A stretch of DNA of 64,000 nucleotides from Bradyrhizobium sp. B097 (lineage in GTDB: Bacteria; Pseudomonadota; Alphaproteobacteria; Rhizobiales; Xanthobacteraceae). The stretch is from the NCBI RefSeq assembly GCF_038957035.1, contig NZ_CP152412.1, forward strand, positions 3,964,501 to 4,028,500. Reading direction: 5' to 3'. Numbering within the stretch: the first letter of the stretch is position 1; every line of letters begins with the position of its first letter. The notes beneath the pieces were generated by a model. That model saw nothing but the letters and a program-made list of their open reading frames with translations. It searched no databases and was not told the DNA's origin. The translations under genes and the position numbers were made by a program. This document shows positions 24,960-34,298 of this stretch, piece by piece.

Positions 24960-25655
24960 TTACTCGCCCGCGCCGAACAAGGCTGCGAACCGCTTTTCGC
25001 CGTTCCGCGAGAAATTGACGACGCGGCTGCCCGGCGTCGTGTCGCGCGCGGCCCACTTCAATTCCGTGAAGCGGCCCATCATCGCGGCGCCCAGCGTGCC
25101 GGCGAGGTGGTGCCGCCGCTCGCTCCAGTCGAGGCAGGCCTTGCACACCGGGCGGCGCGGATGCGTCAGCGCATCGGCGTCGATCTGCAGCTCCTCGGCC
25201 ATGAAGCGCTTGCCTTCGCCGGTGAGCTCGATCGCCTGCTTGCTCTGGCGCACCAGCTTCTGCCGCTTCATGCTGTCGAGCATCTGCACGCCGAGATCGC
25301 CGGCGAGATGATCGTAGCAGATGCGGGCGCGGCGCAGCGCCGGATCCTTCGGCCCGGTGCGCACGCGCATATGGCCGGCGCGGGCGGCGATGCCCTGCAG
25401 GCCTTCGAGCACATCGGCGACGTCGGGGTCGGAGAGCCGGTAGTAGCGGTGGCGGCCTTGCTTCTCGGGCTCGATCAGGCCGCCGGCCTCGAGCTTGGCG
25501 AGATGCGAGCTCGCCGTCTGCGGCGTGATGCCGGCCTCCTGCGCCAGCTCGCTCGCGGTCAGCGCGCGGCCGGTCATCAGCGCGGTCAGCATGTTGCAGC
25601 GTGCGGGATCGCCGACCAAAGCGGCGATCCGGGAGATGTCGGGTCCTGCTTTCAT
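24960..25655 (-). CDS. ArsR-family transcriptional regulator
   Basis: A 231-residue winged-helix repressor. Residues 8-85 form the Ars[46 protein letters not shown] (recognition helix) and [18 protein letters not shown]. The long C-terminal part has Cys at [20 protein letters not shown] (CxxC), a possible metal or redox site, unusual because classic ArsR proteins are about 110 residues. It is divergent from the NIPSNAP/ABM gene set, which it probably represses. Confidence 0.9.
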   Translation of the reverse strand: MKAGPDISRIAALVGDPARCNMLTALMTGRALTASELAQEAGITPQTASSHLAKLEAGGLIEPEKQGRHRYYRLSDPDVADVLEGLQGIAARAGHMRVRTGPKDPALRRARICYDHLAGDLGVQMLDSMKRQKLVRQSKQAIELTGEGKRFMAEELQIDADALTHPRRPVCKACLDWSERRHHLAGTLGAAMMGRFTELKWAARDTTPGSRVVNFSRNGEKRFAALFGAGE

Positions 25656-25658
25656 AGT

Positions 25659-25680
25659 TCGATGATAGCCGAAGCATCGA
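25659..25680. promoter_or_regulatory. Candidate ArsR-type operator
   Basis: TCGATG (25659-25664) and CATCGA (25675-25680) form an inverted repeat with a 10-base spacer directly upstream of the arsR-type start at 25655. The site lies in the 93-base divergent region shared with the NIPSNAP gene, so one dimer could control both. Inference from position and symmetry only. Confidence 0.4.
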
Positions 25681-25748
25681 GGTCAGGCAAGGCGGTAGTG
25701 TCCATCGTGCCCGTCGCCCGTAAAGACGAAAACACCAGGAGGCCATCA

Positions 25749-26057
25749 ATGACCGTCACCGTCTTCATCCGCTACCAGCTCGATCCGTTCAAGCGCGCGA
25801 TGTTCGAGGAGTATTCGCGGAACTGGCTCTCGATCATCCCGCGCTGCGGCGGCGATCTGCTCGGCTACTGGATGCCGCACGAGGGCACCAACAACATCGC
25901 CTTCGCGCTGATCTCGTTCGAAAGCCTCGCCGCCTACGAGGCCTATCGCGCGCGGCTGCGCCAGGACAGCGAGGGCATGGCGAACTTCAACTTCGCGGAA
26001 CAAAACCGCTTCATCCTCGCCGAGGAACGAACATTTCTGCGCAAGGTCGAGCTATAG
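25749..26057 (+). CDS. NIPSNAP-family protein
   Basis: A 102-residue ferredoxin-like-fold protein of the NIPSNAP type: [20 protein letters not shown], then [21 protein letters not shown] and [15 protein letters not shown]. It has a strong RBS (AGGAGG, 25737-25742). Members resemble dimeric alpha-beta barrel monooxygenases, but the catalytic role is usually unknown. It is first in a probable operon with the ABM protein, whose start lies 32 bases after this stop. Confidence 0.87.
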   Translation: MTVTVFIRYQLDPFKRAMFEEYSRNWLSIIPRCGGDLLGYWMPHEGTNNIAFALISFESLAAYEAYRARLRQDSEGMANFNFAEQNRFILAEERTFLRKVEL

Positions 26058-26089
26058 TGGTTCCACAACAACAATGCGCGGAGGCGCCC

Positions 26090-26443
26090 ATGATTGCCGT
26101 GATCTTCGAAGTCTGGCCGAAGGCCGAGCACCGGGAGCTCTATTTCGACCTTGCCGCCGAGTTGAAGCCGATCCTGCAGGAGATCGACGGCTTCATCTCG
26201 GTCGAGCGGTTCGAGAGCCTGACCGAGAAGGGCAAGTTCGTGTCGCTGTCATTCTTCCGCGACGAGGCTGCGGTCGAAGCCTGGCGCAACACGATCGAGC
26301 ACCGCCGCACCCAGGCCAAGGGCCGCGCGCGGATCTTCGAGAACTATCGGCTGCGGGTCGCGAGCGTGATGCGTGACTACGGCCTGAACGAACGCGATCA
26401 GGCGCCGAAGGACAGCCGCGCGTTGCACGAGCCGAAGCTCTAG
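26090..26443 (+). CDS. Antibiotic biosynthesis monooxygenase (ABM) domain protein
   Basis: A 117-residue dimeric alpha-beta barrel protein: IAVIFEVWPKAEHRELYFDL at the start, GFISVERFESLTEKGKFVSL in the middle and EAWRNTIEHRRTQAKGRARI toward the end, as in ABM/heme-degrading-like or Dabb-type proteins. I start at ATG 26090 with GGAGG just upstream; the frame also opens at GTG 26057 but without a ribosome site. The pairing with NIPSNAP, another barrel protein, suggests a joint role in oxidising a small organic compound. Confidence 0.87.
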   Translation: MIAVIFEVWPKAEHRELYFDLAAELKPILQEIDGFISVERFESLTEKGKFVSLSFFRDEAAVEAWRNTIEHRRTQAKGRARIFENYRLRVASVMRDYGLNERDQAPKDSRALHEPKL

Positions 26444-26499
26444 CGCGCGCAGATGCGCGTGCCTATCTGTGCGCGGCCAATGACTCTAGGGAGCGACCA

Positions 26500-27318
26500 A
26501 TGCCACTGCCAACTGCTGACAAACGAGCCGCCTTCAAGAAGCTGCACGACAGCGGGTGCTTCATCATTCCGAACCCGTTCGATGTCGGCAGCGCCCGCGC
26601 ATTGCAACATCTCGGCTTCAAGGCGCTGGCCTCGACCAGCGCGGGCTTTGCCTGGACCATCGCCAAGGCGGACAACCGCGTCACCGTCGACGACGTCTGC
26701 GATCACCTGACCGCGCTATGTGCGGCGGTCGATATACCCGTCAACGCCGATTTCGAGGGCGGCTTCGCCGTCGAGCCGGACAAGGTTGCGGTCAATGTCG
26801 CGCGCGGCGTCAAGACCGGTGTTGCCGGCCTCTCGATCGAGGATTCCACCGGTGATGCGGCCAATCCGCTGTTCGAGCACAAGCTCGCGGTCGAGCGCAT
26901 CAGGGCGGCGCGCAAGGCCATCGATGCCGACCACAGCGGCGTGCTGCTCACCGGCCGCTGCGAGGCGTTCCTGTGGGGCAAGAAGGACCTCAATCTGGTG
27001 ATCGAGCGGCTGCAGGCGTATTCGGAAGCCGGGGCGGATGTGTTGTATTCGCCGGGCATCTCGACCAGAGAGGAGATTTCCGCGGTCGTGAAAGCAGTGG
27101 CGCCGAAGCCGGTCAATCTTTTGATTGGTGGCGCGTCCGAGTTGACGCTGCAAGCGGTCGGCGACCTCGGCGTGCGGCGGATCAGCGTCGGCGGCGCGCT
27201 GGCGCGGATGGCCTGGACCGGCGTCATGAAGGCGGCCAAGGAAATGGCCGAGAAGGGCACCTTCACCGAATTCGCCAACGGCTATCCCGGCGGCGAGCTC
27301 AACAAGATGTTCAAGTAG
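26500..27318 (+). CDS. Isocitrate lyase/PEP mutase-superfamily enzyme
   Basis: A 272-residue enzyme of the PEP phosphonomutase / methylisocitrate lyase / oxaloacetate decarboxylase group. The barrel shows FIIPNPFDVGSARALQHLGF, ASTSAGFAW, the metal-binding NADFEGGF (near residue 83) and GLSIEDSTGD. The lyase catalytic Cys motif KKCGH is absent, so C-C lyase activity of the isocitrate type is unlikely and a decarboxylase or hydrolase role is more probable. AGGGAG precedes the ATG. It follows ABM by 56 bases on the same strand and may be cotranscribed. Confidence 0.85.
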   Translation: MPLPTADKRAAFKKLHDSGCFIIPNPFDVGSARALQHLGFKALASTSAGFAWTIAKADNRVTVDDVCDHLTALCAAVDIPVNADFEGGFAVEPDKVAVNVARGVKTGVAGLSIEDSTGDAANPLFEHKLAVERIRAARKAIDADHSGVLLTGRCEAFLWGKKDLNLVIERLQAYSEAGADVLYSPGISTREEISAVVKAVAPKPVNLLIGGASELTLQAVGDLGVRRISVGGALARMAWTGVMKAAKEMAEKGTFTEFANGYPGGELNKMFK

Positions 27319-27329
27319 ACCTCACGCGC

Positions 27330-27364
27330 AAAAAGAGCGGCGGGCCGCCTGGGCCCGCCGCTCG
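27330..27364 (-). terminator. Intrinsic terminator for the proline-rich membrane protein gene
   Basis: GAGCGGCGGGCC (27335-27346) pairs with GGCCCGCCGCTC (27352-27363) around a GCCTG loop. On the minus strand it is followed by five Ts, so it ends the transcript of the gene at 27388-27816. It lies 17 bases beyond the plus-strand PEP-mutase-like stop and may act weakly for that gene too. Confidence 0.8.
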
Positions 27365-27387
27365 CGCCTGGTCAGTGTCGTTACACG

Positions 27388-27816
27388 TTACTTCGCATTC
27401 CCGGCCGGCGGGGCGGCCGGCTTGTTCATGTCCGGCTTGTTCAAGTCAGACGGCGGGGTCGACGGGTTGGCCGGCGCCGCGCCCGTGGTTACGCCGGGCT
27501 GGCTGTTCGGCTTCGGCGTCACGTCGCGCATGCCCGGAGGCGGCGCGGCCGGGTTGATCGGCTGCGTCTGCGCGGTCTGTGTCGACGGCGTCGTGCCGGC
27601 CTCGTGGACCGACGTGTTGTTCAAGCCGTAGAACAGCGCGCCGAGCACCACGGCCACCGCAACTGCGAACATCGCGACCTTGGTGCTGCTGGTCGATCCT
27701 TCCTGGAGTTCCGGATCCGGCTGCAGCTCGTTGTCCAGGCTGTTGAAGCGCGCCTGACGGCGGATTTCGTCATCGGTCAGGTTGGCGCGATACGGATCGT
27801 CAGGGTTGTAAGCCAT
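27388..27816 (-). CDS. Single-pass membrane protein with proline-rich tail, unknown
   Basis: A 142-residue protein with a soluble N-terminus (AYNPDDPYRANLTDDEIRRQ; about 46 residues), one membrane helix (VAMFAVAVAVVLGALFYGL at about 47-65), and an exposed Pro/Thr/Asn-rich tail of 75 residues (NPAAPPPGMRDVTPKPNSQP). Similar membrane proteins are common in Bradyrhizobium with no assigned role. It has a good downstream terminator. The function cannot be stated. Confidence 0.8.
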   Translation of the reverse strand: MAYNPDDPYRANLTDDEIRRQARFNSLDNELQPDPELQEGSTSSTKVAMFAVAVAVVLGALFYGLNNTSVHEAGTTPSTQTAQTQPINPAAPPPGMRDVTPKPNSQPGVTTGAAPANPSTPPSDLNKPDMNKPAAPPAGNAK

Positions 27817-27974
27817 CTCAAAGTTCCTCCGTTAGCCCCCCAAGGCTAAGCGCGTAGGCTAAACGCAGGAGACAATGGCTGGCGCGTGAGGATGTTCCGC
27901 GCCAATGTTGCAACCCGTTCATGCTGGAACCGCCGATTCCCAGGGTTCCGAACCTGTTCCATGGGGCCTTTTCA

Positions 27975-28616
27975 ATGTGGACCATGCCGCCCACCGATTC
28001 GGTGCTGCACGTGCTCTCGTTCATTGCCGTTGCGGCGCAATCGATGACGGCGGCGCTGGCGGCGGGCAGGCGCAGCATGGATTGGGCCGGCGTCTGCATG
28101 CTTGGGGCGATCACCGCGCTCGGCGGCGGCACCATCCGCGACGTGCTGCTCGGGCATTATCCGCTGCTCTGGGTCGCGCATCCGATCTACCTTGCGATCG
28201 CGGCGGCGGGCGCATTCGCCACCATTCTGCTGGCGCGGCTGGTGGTCAGGCTCAATCTCGCATTCCTGGTGCTCGATGCGATCGGGCTTGTGGTGTTCAC
28301 GATGGCCGGCTGCGACGTGGCCTGGCAGGTGGACGCCTCGCTGCCGATCGTGATCGTCGCCGGCATGATCACCGGCTGCGCCGGCGGCGTACTTCGCGAC
28401 ATCCTCTGCAACGAGGTGCCGCTGCTGTTTCGCAGCGAGCTCTACGCCAGCGTCTCGGTGGTGACCGGGCTGTTCTATGCGACCGCGTTCGGACTGAACC
28501 TCAACCCACCGGTTTGGACCCTGCTGACCTTCGCCCTCGGCCTGACGTTCCGGATGCTGGCGATCCGCTACAAATGGGAGATGCCGAAATTCGTGTTCAG
28601 CGGCGAGGAACGGTGA
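27975..28616 (+). CDS. UPF0126/TRIC-type membrane protein
   Basis: A 213-residue inner-membrane protein with about seven helices and the two-fold repeat of the UPF0126 (YadS, TRIC-channel-related) family. The first half carries LGAITALGGGTIRDVLLG and the second GMITGCAGGVLRDILC, the paired Gly-rich RD motifs that line the conduction path in structural relatives. It may conduct cations or glycine-like solutes. I prefer ATG 27975 or 27984 over an upstream ATG at 27921, which would add a polar tail without a ribosome site. Confidence 0.85.
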   Translation: MWTMPPTDSVLHVLSFIAVAAQSMTAALAAGRRSMDWAGVCMLGAITALGGGTIRDVLLGHYPLLWVAHPIYLAIAAAGAFATILLARLVVRLNLAFLVLDAIGLVVFTMAGCDVAWQVDASLPIVIVAGMITGCAGGVLRDILCNEVPLLFRSELYASVSVVTGLFYATAFGLNLNPPVWTLLTFALGLTFRMLAIRYKWEMPKFVFSGEER

Positions 28617-28640
28617 TCCGCTATTTCGCCGTCCGCGCCT

Positions 28641-29867
28641 TTATTTCGCTGTCCGCGCCTTGGCGACCTCGTCCGCCGTCACGGCCGGTGCCGCATTGCC
28701 CCAGGCATTGCGGATATAGGTCGCGACATCGGCGACCTCCTGGTCGGTGAGTTTTGGATAGGCCGGCATCGAGCCTGCGTTCGGCGCGCGCGGCGTGGTC
28801 AGGGTCTGCGCGCCGTCGAGGATGATGCGCAGCGTGCTCGCTGGACTAGCCGATTGCAGATTGGCGTTGCCGGGCAGCGGTGGATAGATCCGCGGTGCGC
28901 CGGAGCCATCGAGCTCATGGCAGGCGACGCAGGCGCCGCGATAGATGCGCTCGCCGTTGCTCATCTGCATGGGCGAGGGCGGGGTGACTGCTGGCTCCGG
29001 CGCGCCGGCCGGCAGGCTCTTCAGATAGACCGCGATCGCGCGCACATCGGCGTCGCTCATCTTCGACGTCGAGTTGACCACCACCTCGGACATCAACGGG
29101 CCGGCATGGCTGTGCCCGTTGCGGCCGCTCTGCAGATATTCGGTGATGTCGCCCGCGCTCCAGGATTTCAACCCGCTGCGCGCCGCGCCATCGAGCCTCG
29201 GCGCGAACATGCCTTGCACCATGCTGCCGCCGAACGTCTGGTCGCGCCTGTCGGCGCCGAACGCGTTCTTCGGCGTATGGCAGGCGCCGCAATGGGCGAG
29301 CGCCTCGACGAGGTAGCGGCCGCGATTCCATTCCGCGCCCTTGCCCTGTTCCGGCTGGATGATGCCCGGCGTGAAGAACAGCGCATTCCAGGCGCGCATC
29401 AGGACGCGGTAGCACAGCGGCCAGCGCAGCTGCGGCGGCGGCGCCCTGTTGCTGACTGGCGCCAGCGTCGCGAGATAGGCGCGGATCGCCAGGATGTCGT
29501 CACGGATCAGTTTCGTGAGGTAAGGGTAGGGGAACGCGGGATAATAATGCTTCCCGTTCGGCGAGACGCCCATCCGCAGCGCGCGGACGAAATCGTCGTC
29601 GCTCCAGCCGCCGATGCCGGTATCGCGGTCGGGCGTCAGGTTCGGCGAGAACACCGCGCCGAATGGCGTGTCGATCCGTTTGCCGCCGGCGAACGGCTTT
29701 GCCGGATCGGCCGTATGGCAGCTTGCGCAGTCGCCGGCGATCGTGAGCGCCTTGCCGCGGGCGACGACGTCGTCGGCTGGAGCAGCAGTGCATTCGCCGG
29801 CCGCGAACGCGCCGCACAACAGCAGGGGGACCAGAATCGCACCGGTCGTTCGACGTCGTCGCCGCAT
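28641..29867 (-). CDS. Triple-heme cytochrome c, dehydrogenase-associated type
   Basis: A 408-residue exported cytochrome with a basic signal peptide (RRRRRTTGAILVPLLLCGAF). It has three CxxCH heme sites: CASCHTADPAKPF near residue 45, CGACHTPKNAF near 190 and CVACHELDGSG near 315. The spacing matches the cytochrome subunit of membrane-bound alcohol, sorbitol or gluconate dehydrogenases, which pass electrons to quinone. No dehydrogenase subunit is adjacent, so its partner is unknown. The ATG at 29867 has GGAAGGTGA upstream; a longer frame exists but overlaps the divergent promoter region. Confidence 0.9.
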   Translation of the reverse strand: MRRRRRTTGAILVPLLLCGAFAAGECTAAPADDVVARGKALTIAGDCASCHTADPAKPFAGGKRIDTPFGAVFSPNLTPDRDTGIGGWSDDDFVRALRMGVSPNGKHYYPAFPYPYLTKLIRDDILAIRAYLATLAPVSNRAPPPQLRWPLCYRVLMRAWNALFFTPGIIQPEQGKGAEWNRGRYLVEALAHCGACHTPKNAFGADRRDQTFGGSMVQGMFAPRLDGAARSGLKSWSAGDITEYLQSGRNGHSHAGPLMSEVVVNSTSKMSDADVRAIAVYLKSLPAGAPEPAVTPPSPMQMSNGERIYRGACVACHELDGSGAPRIYPPLPGNANLQSASPASTLRIILDGAQTLTTPRAPNAGSMPAYPKLTDQEVADVATYIRNAWGNAAPAVTADEVAKARTAK

Positions 29868-30101
29868 CCATTCACCTTCCGGTCCACAAGACGCGTTACG
29901 CCGTTTCGCCGCGGGCCCATCCTGCGACAGAAACCGAAACGGCCCTGCAATATTCCCGGCACGATATTGCGATTTTTGAGCGACGGGCTTGGTCGCCCAG
30001 AATTGTGCTGCGCGGGCCGGAAAATCCGACATAGACTGGTTCTAACAAGTTCGGATGACTAGCTAAAAAGCGGGCGTCGCGACCAGCGCAAAGAGGGCTA
30101 A

Positions 30102-33100
30102 ATGGGAATCAACCAAGGGCCTATCAGCCTCGACCAGAAGTACACCCAAGGCACCGGTCACGTCTTCATGACCGGCATCCAGGCGCTGGTCCGCCTGCCC
30201 ATGGCGCAGATCAGACGCGACCGCGCCGCAGGCCTCAACACGGCAGGCTTCATCTCCGGCTATCGCGGTTCCCCCCTCGGCGGTTACGACCAGCAGCTGT
30301 TCGCCGCCCGCAAGCATCTCGAACAATACAACATCAAATTCCAGCCCGGCGTGAACGAGGACCTCGCGGCGACCGCGATCTGGGGCTCGCAGCAGCTCGC
30401 TTTGTCGCCCGGCGCCAAATATGATGGCGCGGTCGGCATCTGGTACGGCAAGGGCCCCGGCGTCGACCGCTGCGGCGACGTCTTCCGCCACGGCAATGCG
30501 GCGGGCTCCGCCAAGCATGGCGGCGTGCTCTGCCTTGCCGGCGACGACCACGGCGCAAAGTCGTCCACCGTCCCGCATCAGTCCGACCACGCCTTCATCT
30601 CCGCGCTGATGCCCTACCTCTACCCCTCCAGCATCCATGAAATGATCGAGATGGGCCTGCTGGGCATCGCGATGTCGCGCTACTCCGGCTGCTGGGTCGG
30701 CATGAAAGTGATCACCGAGACGGTCGAGACCACGGCCGAGATCGACCTCACCGACGAGATGACGCCCTTCATCATCCCGGCCGATTTTGAATTGCCGCCG
30801 GGCGGGCTGAACATCCGCTGGCCCGACGACCGTTTCGAGCAGGATCGCCGGCTGCAGGACTACAAGGGCTTTGCCGCGATCGCCTTTGCCCGCGCCAACA
30901 AGGTCAACCGCATCACCATGGATTCGCCGAACGCACGCTACGGCATCATGGCCTCGGGCAAGAGCTACGAGGACATCCGCCAGGCGCTGCGCGAGCTCGG
31001 CATCACGCCGGAGATCGCTGCCAAGATCGGCATCCGCCTCTACAAGATCGGCATGCCCTGGCCGCTGGAGCCGGAAGGCGTGCGCAACTTCGCCGTCGGT
31101 CTTGAGGAGATCTTCATAGTCGAGGAGCGCCGCGAGATCGTCGAGAACCAGGTCAAGCAGGAGCTGTTCAACTGGCGCGACGACGTGCGCCCGCGCATCG
31201 TCGGCAAGATGGACGATCACGACAAGCGCTTCCTGACCTTCGCCGCCGAGCTCAGCGTGGCCTCGCTTGCGAGCTCGCTCACCGAACGACTGCTTCGACT
31301 TAATCTCAATCCCGAAATCGCCGAGATGCTGCGCGCCAAGGCCGACTGGTTCAACGGCCGCCAGTCGTCGCAGATGCAGGCGACGGCTCCCGTCAGCCGC
31401 ACGCCGTATTTCTGCTCGGGCTGCCCGCACAATACCTCGACCAAGGTGCCGGAAGGCAGCCGCGCACTCGGTGGCATCGGCTGCCACTTCATGGCGCTGT
31501 GGATGAACCGCTCGACCGAGACCTTCACCCACATGGGCGGCGAGGGCGTGCCGTGGGTCGGCATCGCGCCGTTCACCAACGAGAACCACATCTTCGCCAA
31601 TCTCGGCGACGGGACTTACTTCCACTCCGGCATTCTGGCGATCCGCCAGTCGATCGCCTCCAAGGCCAACATCACCTACAAGATCCTCTACAACGACGCC
31701 GTGGCCATGACCGGCGGCCAGCACCACGACGGCGATCTGTCGCCGCAGAAGATCACCTTCCAGCTGCACGCCGAAGGCATCCGCGAGATCTACCTGGTCT
31801 CGGAAAACCCGGGTTCTTATCCGGCCGACACGATTGCGCCCGGCGTCAAGCTGTTCCATCGCGACGAGCTCGAGAACGTCCAGAAGATGTGCCGCGACAC
31901 CAAGGGCACGTCGGCGATCGTGTTCGTGCAGACCTGCGCCGCGGAAAAGCGCCGTCGCCGCAAGCGCGGTCTGATGGAGGATCCGGCGCGGCGCGTGCTG
32001 ATCAATCCGGCGGTCTGCGAAGGCTGCGGCGACTGTTCGGTGCAGTCGAACTGCATCTCGGTCGAGCCGCTGGAGACTGAGCTCGGGCGCAAGCGCACCA
32101 TCAACCAGTCGACCTGCAACAAGGACTATTCCTGCGTGAAGGGCTTTTGCCCGTCCTTCGTCACGATCGATGGTGGCACCCTCAAGCGTCGCGCGCCGAC
32201 CGAGCTTGGCGATATCGGCGTCTTGCCGGAGCCGGCCTCGAAGCCCGCGCTCGACCGGCCCTACAATATCGCGGTCGGCGGCGTCGGCGGCACCGGCGTG
32301 CTGACGATCGGCGCGCTGCTCGGCATGGCCGCCCATATCGAGGGCAAGGCCTCGATGATCCTCGACATGTCCGGCCTCGCGCAGAAGGGCGGCGCGGTGC
32401 TCAGCCATGTTCGGCTCTCCGAGCACACCGCCGACGTGACCTGCTCGCGCATCGTGACCGGCACGGCCGATCTCGTGCTCGCGGCCGACGAAGTCGTCGC
32501 GGTATCGAAGGACACCATCTCGCTGTGTGAAGCGAGCCGCACCGTCGGCATCATCAACAGCCACATCATCCCGACCGCGGATTTCATCCTCAACCGCGAC
32601 TTCAATTTCCAGAGCCGTAAGGTCAACAGCGTGCTGGAGACCGAGCTGCGCAAGGACTCGGCCTTCTTCGACTTCACCAAGCCGGCCGAAGCGCTGCTCG
32701 GCGACAGCATCGCCACCAACATCATGATGATGGGCTTTGCCTATCAGCGCGGGCTGCTGCCGCTATCGGCAGAATCGATCCAGCAGGCGATCGAGGTCAA
32801 CGGCGTCTCGATCAAGATGAATACGCAGGCGTTTCAGCTCGGGCGTCTGGCCGCGGCCGATCCGGCGCGCCTCGCCGCGATGATGAAGGGGCAGGACGAC
32901 GACGTCGCGCCGGCAAAGTCGCTGGATGCGATGTCGCTCGACGAGATCATCACTCACCGCATGGCACTTCTGACCGGCTATCAGAACGCACGTCTTGCAA
33001 AACGCTACCGCAAGCTGGTCGACCAAGTCCGCGAGGCCGCCACCAAGGGCGGCTATGGCGAGGCGCTGCCGCGCGCGGTCGCGATCAACTACGCCAAGCT

Positions 33101-33596
33101 GCTCGCCTACAAGGACGAGTATGAGGTGGCGCGGCTGTTCACCGACGGCCGGTTCGAGAAGCAGCTGCGCGACCAGTTCGAGGGCGACTTCAAGTTCAAC
33201 TTCAATCTCGCTCCGCCGATCCTCGGCGGCGGGCTCGATGCGCAGGGCCGCCCAAAGAAGCGCGCCTTCGGGCCGTGGATGATGCCGGTGTTCAAGGTGA
33301 TGGCGCGATTCCGTTTCCTGCGCGGCACGCCACTCGACATCTTCGGCTACAACGCCGACCGCAAGCTCGAGCGCGATCTGATCGCGGGCTACGAGAAGGA
33401 TGTCGCGACGGTGCTGACCCTGCTGTCGCCGCTCAATCACGACATCGCGGTCGAACTGCTGTCGCTGCCCGACCGCATCCGCGGCTACGGCCCGGTGAAG
33501 GACAAGGCGATCAAGGAGGCGAAGGTTCGCTACGCGCAACTCGCCGCCGACCTCGCCAACCCGCCGCCCGCACCGCGCCAGATGGCTGCGGAGTAG
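30102..33596 (+). CDS. Indolepyruvate ferredoxin oxidoreductase, single-chain (IorA-IorB fused)
   Basis: A 1164-residue thiamine-diphosphate enzyme converting aryl- or branched 2-oxoacids, CoA and oxidised ferredoxin to acyl-CoA and CO2. The N-terminal pyrimidine domain has GFISGYRGSPLGGYDQQL near residue 48-66. The TPP domain has FANLGDGTYFHSG and YNDAVAMTGGQHHDG near 500-550. Cysteine clusters follow near residue 641 (CEGCGDCSVQSNC, then CNKDYSCVKGFCP), and the C-terminal gamma domain starts with GGVGGTGVLTIGALLG near 728. It is first in a plus-strand run. The oxygen-tolerant fused form is known in aerobic proteobacteria. Confidence 0.93.
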   Translation: MGINQGPISLDQKYTQGTGHVFMTGIQALVRLPMAQIRRDRAAGLNTAGFISGYRGSPLGGYDQQLFAARKHLEQYNIKFQPGVNEDLAATAIWGSQQLALSPGAKYDGAVGIWYGKGPGVDRCGDVFRHGNAAGSAKHGGVLCLAGDDHGAKSSTVPHQSDHAFISALMPYLYPSSIHEMIEMGLLGIAMSRYSGCWVGMKVITETVETTAEIDLTDEMTPFIIPADFELPPGGLNIRWPDDRFEQDRRLQDYKGFAAIAFARANKVNRITMDSPNARYGIMASGKSYEDIRQALRELGITPEIAAKIGIRLYKIGMPWPLEPEGVRNFAVGLEEIFIVEERREIVENQVKQELFNWRDDVRPRIVGKMDDHDKRFLTFAAELSVASLASSLTERLLRLNLNPEIAEMLRAKADWFNGRQSSQMQATAPVSRTPYFCSGCPHNTSTKVPEGSRALGGIGCHFMALWMNRSTETFTHMGGEGVPWVGIAPFTNENHIFANLGDGTYFHSGILAIRQSIASKANITYKILYNDAVAMTGGQHHDGDLSPQKITFQLHAEGIREIYLVSENPGSYPADTIAPGVKLFHRDELENVQKMCRDTKGTSAIVFVQTCAAEKRRRRKRGLMEDPARRVLINPAVCEGCGDCSVQSNCISVEPLETELGRKRTINQSTCNKDYSCVKGFCPSFVTIDGGTLKRRAPTELGDIGVLPEPASKPALDRPYNIAVGGVGGTGVLTIGALLGMAAHIEGKASMILDMSGLAQKGGAVLSHVRLSEHTADVTCSRIVTGTADLVLAADEVVAVSKDTISLCEASRTVGIINSHIIPTADFILNRDFNFQSRKVNSVLETELRKDSAFFDFTKPAEALLGDSIATNIMMMGFAYQRGLLPLSAESIQQAIEVNGVSIKMNTQAFQLGRLAAADPARLAAMMKGQDDDVAPAKSLDAMSLDEIITHRMALLTGYQNARLAKRYRKLVDQVREAATKGGYGEALPRAVAINYAKLLAYKDEYEVARLFTDGRFEKQLRDQFEGDFKFNFNLAPPILGGGLDAQGRPKKRAFGPWMMPVFKVMARFRFLRGTPLDIFGYNADRKLERDLIAGYEKDVATVLTLLSPLNHDIAVELLSLPDRIRGYGPVKDKAIKEAKVRYAQLAADLANPPPAPRQMAAE

Positions 33597-33613
33597 GAGC
33601 CACATATCAGCTG

Positions 33614-33643
33614 CGTAGGGTGGGTAAGCGAAGCGTAATCCAC
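33614..33643. repeat. Half copy of the GTAGGGTGGGT repeat family
   Basis: GTAGGGTGGGTAAGCGAAGCG followed by TAATCCACC matches the left half of the element at 22431-22515. It stands 18 bases after the oxidoreductase stop. Confidence 0.65.
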
Positions 33644-33669
33644 CATCTCGCCCGCACACCGATGCACTG

Positions 33670-34032
33670 ATGGGTCACGACTTGGATATGGATGCGAGTC
33701 AGAGGATCGTCACGCAGACACCGCTCACAGAACTCTGGGACAACAGCGGGCTGGTGAGCGCGCGTCGCATAGAGCCGATAGGTGAGGCCGAAATTGTTCG
33801 GCTTCTGCGCGATGGTTCGGTTTTGGTGGTCGCCGACGTAGGTCTTCCGCTGTGCTGGATAGCTGCGGATGATCGCTTCGCGTTTTGGAAGAATGAAGTG
33901 AAGCGTCGTCTGGCGGAACCAAACGCGGATCGCATCGACCTCCGCGATTATCCGGCCAACTACTGCTATGCGGCATCGATGTGGTCATGCGCGTCGCTTG
34001 GCACGGTGATCGTTCTGGAAAAGCATCATTAG
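33670..34032 (+). CDS. Hypothetical protein, unknown family
   Basis: A 120-residue cytoplasmic protein that I do not recognise. It has no signal peptide or membrane helix. It reads SARRIEPIGEAEIVRLLRDG, then VVADVGLPLCWIAADDRFAFW, then a charged NEVKRRLAEPN helix. Base composition looks lower in GC than the flanking genes (many AT-ending codons at the start), hinting at a different origin. It is flanked by repeat elements on both sides. The alpha-beta pattern suggests a small immunity- or regulatory-type fold, but that is a guess. Confidence 0.55.
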   Translation: MGHDLDMDASQRIVTQTPLTELWDNSGLVSARRIEPIGEAEIVRLLRDGSVLVVADVGLPLCWIAADDRFAFWKNEVKRRLAEPNADRIDLRDYPANYCYAASMWSCASLGTVIVLEKHH

Positions 34033-34059
34033 CCTATCGGCAAACGCTACATATTCAGT

Positions 34060-34192
34060 GTCGTCCCGGGCAAGCGAAGCGCGACCCGGGACCCATAACC
34101 ACCGCATTTCATTGTTGGGCGATGCTGGGGCCACAGCCTTATCTCGCAACGCAGCCTGTGGTTATGGGTCCCTGCTTTCGCAGGGACGACGA
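34060..34192. repeat. Dispersed repeat, TCGTCCCGGG family, copy 2
   Basis: Same ends and arms as the copy at 23252-23384: GTCGTCCCGGGCAAGCGAAG at left, GGGACCCATAACCACC inside, and TGTGGTTATGGGTCCC with CAGGGACGAC at right. The middle differs. Confidence 0.85.
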
Positions 34193-34298
34193 TTGAGTTG
34201 CGGACGCAGTCTCGCCTGACGGAATATTTCCGCGCTTGCCAAGGTCGCGCCGTCGGTTCAGAAAAACGCTGGAGCGAGAAACGCCAGCGGAGAGCGAT

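Noticed and set aside
26500..27318. Methylisocitrate lyase PrpB
   Set aside because: The KKCGH catalytic loop is absent and the length is below the PrpB norm, so a different superfamily member is more likely.
30063..32564. 833-residue minus-strand open frame under the indolepyruvate oxidoreductase
   Set aside because: Antisense shadow of a 1164-residue enzyme with clear TPP and Cys motifs. No domain or signal is visible in the antisense product.
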